DNA of 64,000 nt, taken from assembly GCF_965203655.1 (NCBI RefSeq), contig NZ_CBDBDD010000007.1, forward strand, positions 8,427 through 72,426, in the 5' to 3' direction. The translations under genes and the position numbers were made by a program. The first letter of the stretch is position 1. Every line of letters begins with the position of its first letter. The stretch comes from Poriferisodalis sp965203655 (lineage in GTDB: Bacteria > Actinomycetota > Acidimicrobiia > Acidimicrobiales > Poriferisodalaceae). Below the pieces are notes generated by a model, which was not told where the DNA came from, did no database searches, and saw nothing but the letters and a program-made list of their open reading frames with translations. This document shows, piece after piece, positions 52,014 through 60,732 of this stretch.

Positions 52014-53294
52014 GTGGTCGCACGCATCGAGGAGCACATCGCCCGGCACCTCAGTCCCCATGTCAGCCATGCGCTTGGCGGCTTTCGTGTCGTGGTGTTG
52101 CACGGTGCGCGCCAGTCGGGGAAGACGACCCTGGCGCGCAGAGTGGCGGAGCGTGCAGGCGGCACCTATGTCACCCTTGAGGACGAGCCGATGCTGCAGG
52201 CTGCGCTTGACGATCCTGCGGCGCTGCTGAATGCGTGGCCGACGCCGCTGGCTGTCGACGAGGTGCAGCTGGCCGGCGACCGGCTGATCAGGGCGGTCAA
52301 GCGCTTGGCAGACGAAGAGCAGACGCCGGGCCGGTTCCTGCTGACCGGTTCCACCGATTTCCTGTCGGTGCCGACTATCAGCGAGTCGCTGGCCGGGCGG
52401 GCGCGGCTGATGCGCCTGACCCCCTTGTCCCAGGCCGAGATCGCCGGCGCCGAGGAGCCGCCGATCGAGAGGTGGATGAGCGGCGACAGCCAGCCCGGCG
52501 CCCCGCGCCCTGGCACCTCGCCGCCGCTGACCCGACGCGACTACGCCGAGCTGATCTGCACCGGCGGCTACCCGGAGGTGCTGCGGCTGCCCGAGGACCT
52601 GCGTGCGGGCTGGTTCGAGAGCTACATCGAGACCGTCGTGGGCCGTGACATCACCGCGCTCGCGGACATCCGGCGATCCACAGCACTGGCGCCGCTGCTG
52701 CGCTGGACCGCCGCCCAGACATCCCAGGAACTGAACCTCACCGCGGCGTCGAGGCGGCTCGCCATCAGCCAGCCGACCGTCGTCAGCTACCTCGATTGGC
52801 TCCGGGCCGTGTTCTTGACCCAGGAGCTCCCGGCCTGGTCGCGCAACCTGTCGGCGCGAGCGATCCGGCGCCCGAAGCTGCACATTGCCGACACCGCTCT
52901 CGCCGCGCACCTGCTCGGCTCCGGGCCGCAGGCGCTGCTGGCGCCGACATCACAGGCATTCGGCATGCTGGCGGAGTCGTTCGTCGTCAACGAGATCGCC
53001 CGTCAATCCACTAGCGCCGCGGCTCGCATCAGCTTGATGCACTACCGCGACGCGCACCATGAGGCAGACATCATCCTTGAGACACCCGACGGCTCGGTGA
53101 CTGCCATCGAGGTCAAGGCCAGCAGCTCTCCCTCGCCCCGCGCAGCAGACCACCTTCGCTGGCTGCGCGACCGGCTCGACACCGTGGCTCCCGGGGCGTT
53201 CGCCGGCGGGATCGTGCTGCACATGGGCGAGCACGAGGTGAGCCTAGGAGACCGCATCAGCATGCGGCCCATCTCGTCACTCTGGAAAAGCTGA
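52014..53294 (+). CDS. AAA-type ATPase with DUF4143 domain
   Basis: 426 residues: Walker A HGARQSGKTT, a Walker B-type segment LAVDEVQLA, sensor LLTGSTDFL, then a helix-turn-helix-like segment (RLAISQPTVVSYLDWLRAVF) and a C-terminal DUF4143 nuclease-like domain (EADIILETPDGSVTAIEVKA). Common in accessory regions; function unclear. GTG 52014, leaderless pattern. Confidence 0.85.
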   Translation: MVARIEEHIARHLSPHVSHALGGFRVVVLHGARQSGKTTLARRVAERAGGTYVTLEDEPMLQAALDDPAALLNAWPTPLAVDEVQLAGDRLIRAVKRLADEEQTPGRFLLTGSTDFLSVPTISESLAGRARLMRLTPLSQAEIAGAEEPPIERWMSGDSQPGAPRPGTSPPLTRRDYAELICTGGYPEVLRLPEDLRAGWFESYIETVVGRDITALADIRRSTALAPLLRWTAAQTSQELNLTAASRRLAISQPTVVSYLDWLRAVFLTQELPAWSRNLSARAIRRPKLHIADTALAAHLLGSGPQALLAPTSQAFGMLAESFVVNEIARQSTSAAARISLMHYRDAHHEADIILETPDGSVTAIEVKASSSPSPRAADHLRWLRDRLDTVAPGAFAGGIVLHMGEHEVSLGDRISMRPISSLWKS

Positions 53295-53308
53295 CGACGG
53301 GGCTTGGG

Positions 53309-53480
53309 TCAGGTGATGTTCAGGAGCCAGGACACGCCGAATCGGTCCTCGACCCAGCCGAAGCGCCTGCCCAGCACTCGGAACTCGGCAACCTTCACCT
53401 GGCCGGCCGGCCCGTCGCCATCGCCTTCAAGCAGCACGCGGCGGGTGATCCCGATATGAGCCGCAGCGATGCCGAGTCGG
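53309..53480 (-). pseudogene. Fragment of a VOC/PhnB-like (glyoxalase-fold) gene
   Basis: The minus-strand frame ending at TGA 53309-53311 reads QVKVAEFRVLGRRFGW then VEDRFGVSWLLNIT, the usual C-terminal end of PhnB-like VOC proteins. No matching N-terminal part is present upstream, and hipA ends close by. Probably a truncated remnant. Confidence 0.55.
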
Positions 53481-53500
53481 CAGGCGGCGCGTACGTGGCG

Positions 53501-54805
53501 TTATGGGGCGAGGATGGTGTGGCTGCGCTGGGTTATGGCGTTGAGGAGGCGGCTGGGGGTGCCTGAGGCGCGCATGGCGACGGGCAGTGTGTCGATCTCG
53601 GCGGCCAGTCGGTGGGGTGTCTCGCGGGCGATGCGCATGACCTCGGCGGCTGCCCAGTCGGGGTCGGCACCCAGGGTGCGGGCGGTGTCGCGCCAGTCGT
53701 CGATGCGGGCGCCTGTGCCCACCTGGTAGCCGGCGCCGAGGGTCATGGCGAGGTGGACGTCGTGGGGCGCTACGTCGGTGTAGGGCAGCCAGGAGGCGGT
53801 GTCGTACAGCGGTGCCAGCCGGCAGACGCCGCCGGGCAGGTGCACCAGCGCGTGGTTCTTGGAGTGGGCGTCGTTGGCGACGATCACCCAGCAGTAGACG
53901 AGCCGCCGGAGGAGGGCCGCGATGTCGGCCGCGGCGTCGCTGCTGTGGGTGTGCAGCAGGCCGGCGATGTCGGCGGGCGACGGTCCGCCGTCTCGCTGGA
54001 ACCGCAGCGCCGCGGGACGGCCGAGCGCCTGGCACATGTCTTCTTGGTGGGTGCGTGCCAGCGATTCGGGGTCGGCGGGGCCCCGGACGCGGTCGTAGCG
54101 CTGCACCACGAGCGTCTCGACGCCGCCGATCACCGCGACCTCGGTGCGGACCGCGTCGATGCCGAGCGCGCGGGCGGTCGCGAGCGCGAGATGCTCGCCG
54201 ACCGCTTGGCCTGGGTAGATGGCTACCGAGGGCTTGAGGATGTGGCTGGTGGGCTCGTCGCCGACGGCTCGGTGCCACGCGTCGTCGCTGCGGCGCAGGG
54301 CCAGCTTGGGCATGGTGCCCGCGAGGCTGAAGCTGGCGAGCGGGTCCGTGCGCCATCCGCCCAAGCGTGCGCCCTCGGCGAGATCGCGCACTGCGGCGGC
54401 GAGGTCGGCATCGGTGATCGGCTCGAGCGCCGAGGGGCGATCAGCGTGCCGAGCGGCGGGGCCGCCGACGGGCGCGGCTGCTGCGGGCTCGAACTGCACA
54501 GCGCCGGCGCATTCGGCGCCGATGGGCGTGGCGAGCAGGTCGAACGGGTCGACCGACGCAGCGCCCACGCTGGCGCGCCACCGCTCGCGGTCGGCGGGCA
54601 GGTCCGGCAGCAGGCCGTCCAGCCAGTTCCCGACCGCCGCGCCGCCATGGGGCTGGGCCCGCATCGGCAGCGACAGCGACAGCGGGACCGCGTCGGGGTG
54701 AGCGAGGTAGCCGGCGTCATAAGCGAGCACCGTGCCGGCCGGCGTGCGGGAGACGACCGCGGCATCGATGCCGCCGACGCGCACCCTCAACGCGTCGGGC
54801 GTCAT
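53501..54805 (-). CDS. hipA: HipA-family serine/threonine kinase toxin
   Basis: 434 residues: N-terminal couple_hipA domain, ATP loop SLAGTMPKLALR, THILKP lysine, catalytic loop NDAHSKNHAL, and metal-binding LYDTAS. HipA kinases phosphorylate glutamyl-tRNA synthetase or similar targets and induce dormancy. ATG overlaps the hipB stop (ATGA). Confidence 0.9.
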   Translation of the reverse strand: MTPDALRVRVGGIDAAVVSRTPAGTVLAYDAGYLAHPDAVPLSLSLPMRAQPHGGAAVGNWLDGLLPDLPADRERWRASVGAASVDPFDLLATPIGAECAGAVQFEPAAAAPVGGPAARHADRPSALEPITDADLAAAVRDLAEGARLGGWRTDPLASFSLAGTMPKLALRRSDDAWHRAVGDEPTSHILKPSVAIYPGQAVGEHLALATARALGIDAVRTEVAVIGGVETLVVQRYDRVRGPADPESLARTHQEDMCQALGRPAALRFQRDGGPSPADIAGLLHTHSSDAAADIAALLRRLVYCWVIVANDAHSKNHALVHLPGGVCRLAPLYDTASWLPYTDVAPHDVHLAMTLGAGYQVGTGARIDDWRDTARTLGADPDWAAAEVMRIARETPHRLAAEIDTLPVAMRASGTPSRLLNAITQRSHTILAP

Positions 54806-55074
54806 GGCCGGTCGGCTACCACGTCGCGGTAGGTCGGGCGCTCGCTGTTCGCTTCGCGCACGACAAGGTCGCAGCCGAGCGCGTTGCAGATCTTGACGAG
54901 GCCGTCGAGCTGCATGGTGAGCTTGCCCGCCTCCGCATCGCACACGAGCTTGCGAGACACGCCCGCCGCATCCGCGAGCGCCTGCTGGGTCATGCCGAGC
55001 TCCCGGCGCCGGCTGGCTACCACGTTCGCCAGCGATCCCGGCGTGCGCACAACGAAGGCTGCCAACGGTCTCAC
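54802..55074 (-). CDS. hipB: HipB-family HTH antitoxin
   Basis: 90 residues with a Cro/C1 HTH (ASRRRELGMTQQALADAAGV, then SRKLVCDAEAGKL). GTG 55074 is chosen: TAGGGT ends exactly 7 nt upstream. Antitoxin and repressor of the overlapping hipA. Confidence 0.88.
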   Translation of the reverse strand: MRPLAAFVVRTPGSLANVVASRRRELGMTQQALADAAGVSRKLVCDAEAGKLTMQLDGLVKICNALGCDLVVREANSERPTYRDVVADRP

Positions 55075-55443
55075 GGCGCACACCCTAACCCGATGTCACC
55101 GTCCGCACGCACCAAACGGTCTATCACCGAACGCATACAAACAGCGTGATGACACCATACGCATGCACACGATCCCAACGCAGGCTACGACCCTTGACGC
55201 GACCGGCCCGACGCAGATCCCGCCGCCCGCCGCAGCCTTGGAGCTGCCAGGACCCGAAATCACACGGAAGGGAGCCGAACAAGAAGAGGCTGAACGTTGG
55301 CTGCTCGTGCGCGTGAAAATCGTTGGACTTCGGCACCGTCGATCACCCATGATCGAGCGATCTGCTGACCGCTCAACTGGCCCGCCCTGGAGACCCTCGT
55401 ACACTGCGGTGCTGTAGGACGGATGCCGAGGAGGTGTATTCGA
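55075..55443. other. Intergenic region: hipB promoter and a degenerate leader repeat
   Basis: Holds the TAGGGT box of hipB (55082-55087, minus) and, at 55241-55288, a diverged copy of the leader repeat found at 56179 and 60545. A plus-strand frame is open across it, but its composition is not gene-like. A GAGGAGGTG site at the end serves the gene at 55444. Confidence 0.6.
55241..55288 (+). repeat. Leader repeat, degenerate copy 1
   Basis: GAGCTG-CAGG-CGAAATC-C-CGGAA-GGAGCCGAACAA pattern shared with 56179-56226 and 60545-60592. Not followed by a recognisable gene here. Confidence 0.7.
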
Positions 55444-55641
55444 ATGAGCGACAGCGGCGACGATGTCAAGGTCATTCACTACACCGACGAGGACGTCCGC
55501 GAAGGCAATCAGCGCATGCTCGAGGATGTCGGCTGCACTTGGGAGCAGCTGCAGGCGCAGGCCCAAGCCGGCCGTTTCGAGAGCGCGAAGGCCCGCGACG
55601 TGTGGCTCGTCATCTCGTCCTTTGAACCAGCTACAGCGTGA
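55444..55641 (+). CDS. Small acidic hypothetical protein (65 aa), first of an overlapping pair
   Basis: Not a named family that I can assign with certainty. DDVKVIHYTDEDVREGNQRM, EDVGCTWEQLQAQAQAGRFE and a hydrophobic end. The layout (YTDE...R...L...G.TWEEL) recalls small antitoxin-like proteins. Strong RBS GAGGAGGTG before ATG 55444. The next gene starts inside its 3' end. Confidence 0.65.
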   Translation: MSDSGDDVKVIHYTDEDVREGNQRMLEDVGCTWEQLQAQAQAGRFESAKARDVWLVISSFEPATA

Positions 55642-56233
55642 CCTGGAGCGCCAGGCGAAGCAGTTCGCCGGCGAGACAGCGGATGTGCTCAATGGCACCG
55701 TCACTGACGGCATCCGATTGGACTGCGGGCTGTACACGCACGGGTCGCACGGACAGGCGATAGTCACCTACAAGCTGGACCGCATCAATCGCCGTGGCGA
55801 ACCCATCCCGCTGAAGATCTCACGTACACCGGCAAAGCTGTCGCTGCGTGTGTTCCATGCGCTGCGAATGGACGACGAGAGCCGTCATCTGGCCAACATC
55901 AAGAGCACGTACGGGCTCTACGTTCAGCACAAGAGCGCTTTCGCGTATCACTACGAGCGCGATGCCGACAACGACTACCCGGCAGCGCACCTGCACATCG
56001 ACGGCAAGGCCAAACGCTTGCAGAGGATTCTTGACGTCGTCGGCCGCGGCAAGGACAAGCCGACCGCCCTGCACTTGCCCGTCGGGGGCCGCAGGTATCG
56101 GCCGAGCCTCAGCCGTCTCGCCCGGCCGTCATCTAACGGTTCGACGGCCTCTGAACTAACGCTTCGGCGGCCGCCGCGCGAGCTGTCAGGGCTCGAAATC
56201 GCATGGAAAGGAGCCGAACAAGGAGAAACATAA
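55622..56233 (+). CDS. Hypothetical protein overlapping the 65-aa gene; possible toxin-like partner
   Basis: About 203 residues from TTG 55622. Core features are QAKQFAGETADVLNG, an AFAYHYERDADNDYPAAHLH segment and LHLPVGGRRYRPSL. I do not recognise the family. The last ~35 residues are encoded by the leader repeat (56179 on), so the natural C-terminus seems to have been replaced. A 20-nt overlap with the upstream acidic gene gives a toxin-antitoxin-like layout. Confidence 0.55.
   Translation: MNQLQRDLERQAKQFAGETADVLNGTVTDGIRLDCGLYTHGSHGQAIVTYKLDRINRRGEPIPLKISRTPAKLSLRVFHALRMDDESRHLANIKSTYGLYVQHKSAFAYHYERDADNDYPAAHLHIDGKAKRLQRILDVVGRGKDKPTALHLPVGGRRYRPSLSRLARPSSNGSTASELTLRRPPRELSGLEIAWKGAEQGET
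56179..56231 (+). repeat. Leader repeat, copy 2, with RBS of the surface protein
   Basis: 48 bp closely matching 60545-60592, ending in GAACAAGGAGAAA, which supplies the AAGGAG ribosome site of the gene at 56236. Upstream, 56144-56172 also matches 60396-60423. Confidence 0.8.
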
Positions 56234-56235
56234 CC

Positions 56236-59154
56236 TTGACTACCTACTCGAAGCGGCGAAGCAGGCGTTCCCTCGCTGCGGTCCTGGCGGCGATGCTCAT
56301 CGCATCGGTGCTCGCGGTCGTAGCGGGATCCCCAGCCCAAGCCGCAAACACTTCTTTCGAGGTGAAGAGAGATCACGACAACAACGCGGCTACGGCGTCA
56401 GTCCGTGAGTTCGCTGGTCAGGATCGCTACGACACAGCGCTGCGACTGGCGAAGAACTTCGCCACCTCAAAGGGCGGCCTTGGCTCCGTTCCGGCAGCGT
56501 TCGTCTCGTCTGGCGAGACATTGGTCGACTCCATCTCGGTCGCCGGTCTTGCCGGCTATGTAGATGCCCCGATCTTGCTGACCCCCACGGGCAGCTTGCA
56601 TGGCGGCGTCGCTGACTTCATCGAGGACTACGGCGTCAGCACGGTGTACGTGCTGGGCGGCTCGGCCGCCATTGCCGATTCAGTGGTGACTTCCATTGAG
56701 GGGCTCACCTCGAAGCCGAAGGTGACCCGTGTTTCGGGCGACGACCGGTACGCAACTGCCGCTGCGATCGCATCGATGATCGACGCTGAGTCGTCTTGGT
56801 GCGATACCGACGCGGTGAGTGCGGTGCTGATCAACGGCGCCACCGACATGATGCCGTTCGGCGTGGCTGTGCAGACGATTGCCTATCGCCTGCAGCTTCC
56901 TGTGCTGATGACGGCCGCTGACGAGCTGCCTGACGCGACCGCGGAGTACATCACCGAGAACGATGTGGAGCATGTCCAGATCGTCGGTGGTACTGGCACA
57001 GTGTCGGCTGATGTTGCTTCGGCGCTGACCACGCTCGGTGTCGACACCGTGGCCCGTGTGGAGGGCGACTCCGCTGCGGCAGTGTCAGTCGCACTGGCTG
57101 CGCTCGCGAACGACGGCTGCGGCGACGACCTCGGCTTGGTGTCCAACGACCGCGTGGCATTGGTGCGCGGCAATCCCGACGGCGTGGTCGCTGCTCCGGT
57201 GCTGGCATCCAGCTTCGCCGGCGGCTATCTGGTGACCCCGCTGGTTGTGGGCGACAGCCTGCCGGCCTCGGTGCGCGACCATCTCGCCGCCACGCCGCAG
57301 AACATCGGCACCAACCGGCTGAACCTGGGCATCCTCGCTGTCGGTGGCACCGCTGCGGTCAGCGAGGCCACCATGAAGGCTGCGCTCGAAGCGGCAGCCT
57401 CGACTGCTGCGCTGACCGTGCGGATCGGCGCCGCGAGCGACACCAACAAGGACGGGGCGACCAACGCGGACGACCCGGTGCGGCCCGACCCGGCGGCTAC
57501 CGGCACGGCGACCGCCATCGATGCGAGCGCTAGCCCGCCGACTGGGCCGATGATCTCGCTGTACTTCAGCGATGCTGTGACCGCGACCGCCAACGTGGAG
57601 CGGATCAAGGACGTCGTCGAGATCAATGGCATCCCGGCGATTGTGCTCAACGCTGCGGGGAACGCCGGCGCCGTGTGCGACCAGACCCGGATCGACGTCA
57701 CGCTCGGCCAGGCGCTCAGCGCTGGCGATGTGATCTCGATCGACGGCTCGGCTGTCAAGCTCGGCACGTCGACTGATCAGCGCACCTTCGGGTCCGCGAC
57801 CACGACAGTGACCGCTCCTGCGCCGGACCGTGTGCGGCCGACGATCTCGATCGTGGGCATCGCGGGCGCGGCGACGGCAAGGGCGACGTTCGAGATCAGC
57901 TTCAATGACAATGTCGGCCTGGCAGGCACTGCACAGCTCGCCACCGATGAGGTGAGGATCGTCGGCGGACCCGGCGGCACGAGCCCTGCACCGACGGTGA
58001 CCGTGGCTCATACTGCGGGCACAAATTCGGCGGTGGCGACCGTCAGCCGCGACTTGGTGGCTGGTGATCGGCTGATCATCAACCCGGGCGCAGTTGAGGA
58101 CGCTGCGGGCAACAAGAGCGCCGGCACGTCGGGTGCGGCGATCAAGGCGCAGGCCAGCCCGCGCATCAACCGGGTGCTGATGAGCGATCTGAAGCACACC
58201 GCGCACGCCACATGGACGGTCCCGGCCGGTTCTGTGGGCGGCGTCACCGGAACCGGCGCCGGGATCACGATCCGGGCGAAGGGCGACGGCGACGCCGCGG
58301 GCGCTGCAGGCAATGACTGGTCGATGGTGTTCGACCGGGCCAGCACCTACAGCCCTGCCAAGCCGCTGGACATCGGCGTGAGCGTCGATCCCAAGGGCAA
58401 GCGCGTGACGGTGCGGTTCAACAACGGCCCCGCCACTGCCACCTTGGGCGATCTGATCAAGACGTTGAACGCCGATGCCGAGTTCTCGGCGCTGTTCTCG
58501 GCGGGCTTCACCAGCTGCTCCTTGGCGGCGGAGAACAGTGCGGGCAGTGCTGTGCTGGGCTTGGTTACGGCTCGGAACGTGGCCGCTGGCTTCAGCGACT
58601 CGGGTCGCACCCAGTTCGCCATCGAGGTGAACTTCAACGCCTACGTTGACGTGATCCGCAACCCGAACCTGCTCGAGGACCTTCTGGCGGCTACCAGGGT
58701 CCGCACACGGCCCAGCGCGGCTGAGACCGTGGCAGAGGGGAACACCCGGGTGCAGACTGCCGCGACCGGCGGCGACGGTGCCGCTGCTGGCGGCGGTCTG
58801 ACGATCTTCGCGGACTTGAACGCTGACAGCCCGGCGCTGCCCGTTGTGGACGCCAGCGCGGCTCCGGTGCGGTCGGTGCGCTATGAGTTCGAGACATCGC
58901 AGGTGCGCTACCTGCCGATGGCACGCGACCTCGTGCAGACCGCTGCAGGCCACGCCGGCGCAGCTGCCGTCACCGGGCCTCCGGCGTACTCGGCGATCAC
59001 CGCTGACGCCGGGGTAGCGACCGGCTACGCCGCCGACGCCCCCGCGACCGGCACAACCGACACCACAACCGCGGCTGACAGGGTCGATGAGAACCTCAAC
59101 GGCTCGTCGCAGAACCGCATCCAGGTGTCCAACAGCGTCAAGGCTCCCTCCTAG
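56236..59154 (+). CDS. Secreted cell-wall-binding-repeat (CW_binding_2) surface protein
   Basis: 972 residues from TTG 56236 with AAGGAG upstream. Signal peptide with basic start and cleavage after GSPAQA. Three CW_binding_2 repeats follow to about residue 400 (AGQDRYDTALRLAK, SGDDRYATAAAIAS, VYVLGGSAAIADS). The rest has Ig-like, Thr/Ala-rich modules with acidic calcium-like loops (DTNKDGATNADD). Probably a wall-anchored or S-layer-type protein. A near-identical paralogue starts at 62939. Confidence 0.88.
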   Translation: MTTYSKRRSRRSLAAVLAAMLIASVLAVVAGSPAQAANTSFEVKRDHDNNAATASVREFAGQDRYDTALRLAKNFATSKGGLGSVPAAFVSSGETLVDSISVAGLAGYVDAPILLTPTGSLHGGVADFIEDYGVSTVYVLGGSAAIADSVVTSIEGLTSKPKVTRVSGDDRYATAAAIASMIDAESSWCDTDAVSAVLINGATDMMPFGVAVQTIAYRLQLPVLMTAADELPDATAEYITENDVEHVQIVGGTGTVSADVASALTTLGVDTVARVEGDSAAAVSVALAALANDGCGDDLGLVSNDRVALVRGNPDGVVAAPVLASSFAGGYLVTPLVVGDSLPASVRDHLAATPQNIGTNRLNLGILAVGGTAAVSEATMKAALEAAASTAALTVRIGAASDTNKDGATNADDPVRPDPAATGTATAIDASASPPTGPMISLYFSDAVTATANVERIKDVVEINGIPAIVLNAAGNAGAVCDQTRIDVTLGQALSAGDVISIDGSAVKLGTSTDQRTFGSATTTVTAPAPDRVRPTISIVGIAGAATARATFEISFNDNVGLAGTAQLATDEVRIVGGPGGTSPAPTVTVAHTAGTNSAVATVSRDLVAGDRLIINPGAVEDAAGNKSAGTSGAAIKAQASPRINRVLMSDLKHTAHATWTVPAGSVGGVTGTGAGITIRAKGDGDAAGAAGNDWSMVFDRASTYSPAKPLDIGVSVDPKGKRVTVRFNNGPATATLGDLIKTLNADAEFSALFSAGFTSCSLAAENSAGSAVLGLVTARNVAAGFSDSGRTQFAIEVNFNAYVDVIRNPNLLEDLLAATRVRTRPSAAETVAEGNTRVQTAATGGDGAAAGGGLTIFADLNADSPALPVVDASAAPVRSVRYEFETSQVRYLPMARDLVQTAAGHAGAAAVTGPPAYSAITADAGVATGYAADAPATGTTDTTTAADRVDENLNGSSQNRIQVSNSVKAPS

Positions 59155-59224
59155 GAGCGAGCTGCACAGTTGACCTGAACCGTTCGGGCGGGCTGCCCGC
59201 CTGATCGGCAAAGAACAACAACGA

Positions 59225-59256
59225 AAGAGCCCCGGGGTTTCGGCCCCGGGGCTCTT
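59225..59256 (+). terminator. Strong hairpin after the surface-protein gene
   Basis: Perfect 13-bp stem AAGAGCCCCGGGG/CCCCGGGGCTCTT with a TTTCGG loop, 70 nt past the stop; no long T-run follows. Confidence 0.8.
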
Positions 59257-59297
59257 CGCGTGCGGGCCCCTGTCGTCGTTGCGCTCCGTGCGGTCTG

Positions 59298-59327
59298 TTG
59301 GTCGGTGTCGGGCGGAGGCGCTAGTGT
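59298..59327 (+). promoter_or_regulatory. Probable promoter of the NYN gene
   Basis: TTGGTC (59298-59303), 18-bp spacer, TAGTGT (59322-59327). It would give a leader of about 105 nt before the GTG. Confidence 0.5.
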
Positions 59328-59397
59328 GAGAGCACGAAGACCCATCGGTTGGCCGCCTGGTTCATCCGGGAAGCACGGTGACCGGTTCTATTGATCC

Positions 59398-59429
59398 CAG
59401 GGGTGCCATTGGCACCCCTGAATCTTTTT
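59398..59429 (+). terminator. Intrinsic-terminator-like hairpin in the NYN leader
   Basis: Perfect 10-bp CAGGGGTGCC/GGCACCCCTG stem with an ATT loop, followed by AATCTTTTT and then at once the GGAGG ribosome site. The position between promoter and RBS suggests attenuation rather than simple gene ending. Confidence 0.75.
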
Positions 59430-59438
59430 GGAGGGCTC

Positions 59439-60059
59439 GTGTCGGCCGGTCCAGCGTCGCAGCACTATCGCGTGCGCGTGTTCGTCGATTTCTGGAACTA
59501 CACGCTCGCGATGAGGGACGCCGACGCCGGGTTCCGCACCGACTGGTCGCTGCTAGGTCCCGCAGTGTCGTCCGCGGCGGCTTCCTCGGTTGGCTCTCAG
59601 GTCCGGCACACCTACCAAGGCATGTCCGTTCACGGCTCATATGACCCGTCTCGGGACCGCAAGCTGCTGAACTGGGCGACAACGGTGCTGGGCGGCTTTG
59701 CCGGGGTGCGTGTGGACTTCTCCCCTCGGCGCAAGAGACGCGGCGCGCCGTCGTGTCCGCGCTGTCACGCATCGGTTGACAGGTGCCCCCAATGCGGCAG
59801 CGACATGCGAGGCACCGAGGAAAAGGGCGTCGACGTGCGCATGGCCATAGAGATGATCAGCCTGGCGATGCTGGGCAGCTACGACATCGCTGTGCTCGTC
59901 TCGTCAGACCGCGACTTCATACCGGTCGCGGAGTTCCTCAGCTCTCGGGGGATCACGGTGATTCACGCCGCGTTCGGCAGCCTCGGGGCCGAGCTCTCCC
60001 AGAGCTGCTGGACGCGCATCGACCTGCCTCACCTGCGGCCCAGCTTCGAGCGCTCATAG
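59439..60059 (+). CDS. NYN-domain ribonuclease-like protein with zinc ribbon
   Basis: 206 residues: PIN-like NYN fold with VFVDFWNYTLAM, a four-cysteine zinc ribbon (CPRCHASVDRCPQCG, residues ~105-120), DVRMAIEMISLAM and SSDRDFIPVAEFL. NYN proteins are usually RNases. GTG 59439 with GGAGG 5 nt upstream. A hairpin (60065-60089) follows the stop. Confidence 0.85.
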   Translation: MSAGPASQHYRVRVFVDFWNYTLAMRDADAGFRTDWSLLGPAVSSAAASSVGSQVRHTYQGMSVHGSYDPSRDRKLLNWATTVLGGFAGVRVDFSPRRKRRGAPSCPRCHASVDRCPQCGSDMRGTEEKGVDVRMAIEMISLAMLGSYDIAVLVSSDRDFIPVAEFLSSRGITVIHAAFGSLGAELSQSCWTRIDLPHLRPSFERS

Positions 60060-60069
60060 CAACAACGAC

Positions 60070-60144
60070 GCGTCGCAGCGGCGCGTCGTGCGGCCCGTGG
60101 TACAGATGCAACCCGTCGACGAACGCTGCTGCCCCTACGTCCAT
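60070..60144 (-). pseudogene. Possible NYN N-terminal fragment
   Basis: From ATG 60144 the minus frame reads MDVGAAAFVDGLHLYHGPHD, like the FVDGxNLYxG start of NYN proteins, then loses homology as it runs antisense into the intact NYN gene. Probably a decayed, truncated copy. Confidence 0.4.
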
Positions 60145-60251
60145 GCTCGCCTGCTCTCGGGTTTGCCGGACGACATGCCGCAGCCCGATCAACGCAGGTC
60201 GGATGTATAATCCCGCCCAGAGCTGTCCTGCGCGGGTGACCGCCAGGAGCG

Positions 60252-60283
60252 AGAAATGCCCCCCAACCGACGGGGGCATTTCT
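60252..60283. terminator. 12-bp perfect inverted repeat (bidirectional hairpin)
   Basis: AGAAATGCCCCC (60252-60263) and GGGGGCATTTCT (60272-60283) with an 8-nt loop; T-rich on the 3' side and A-rich on the 5' side, as in two-way terminators. Confidence 0.7.
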
Positions 60284-60544
60284 GCGCCATGGACACCGCC
60301 AGGGCATTGCTCCTGCTCACAGGACGAAGCCGACACGCGGCTGGCAATACCGCGCCGGGCCGCTGCCGAACGCCGGGCCATCACCTGGCGGCTTGAGGGC
60401 CTCTGATCTAACACTTCGAGGTCCAATGAAGCAGCCGTCGCGACGCGACGGCACCCATCGGCGTGACCGCAGCGCAGCATCGCTCGGTGACGCGAGGCAT
60501 GCACGGTCGGCACGATCCAGATGCTTCGTAAGCGGCCGGCGAGC

Positions 60545-60599
60545 GAGCTGTCAGGGCTCGAAATCGCACGGAAAGGAGCCGAACAAGGAGAAAAGGAAC
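60545..60599 (+). repeat. Leader repeat, copy 3
   Basis: Matches 56179-56226 closely and shares GAACAAGGAGAAAAGGAACC exactly with 62919-62938. It is followed by a GTG frame of only about 17 codons, so here the leader has lost its gene. Confidence 0.8.
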
Positions 60600-60732
60600 C
60601 GTGGCTGCTTGGGCGAGCGGCGGCCTTGGCGCTGGACCAATGAAAGAGCATTGAAAAATACTGAAATTCATTTTCCGAATCAAGAGAGGCTCCCTGCTGT
60701 CCACAGCGGATCGCTGCAGAAAGGAATCCGCT

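Larger units (their letters stand above)
60060..60732. other. 673-bp gap with hairpins, a gene remnant and a leader repeat
   Basis: No confident full gene. It contains the hairpin ACGACGCG/CGCGTCGT (60065-60089), a minus-strand NYN-like fragment near 60070-60144, the 12-bp hairpin at 60252-60283, leader repeat copy 3 (60545-60599), and AGCGGAT/ATCCGCT (60705-60711, 60726-60732), which would fold over the RBS of the next gene. Open frames across it look non-coding. Confidence 0.6.
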
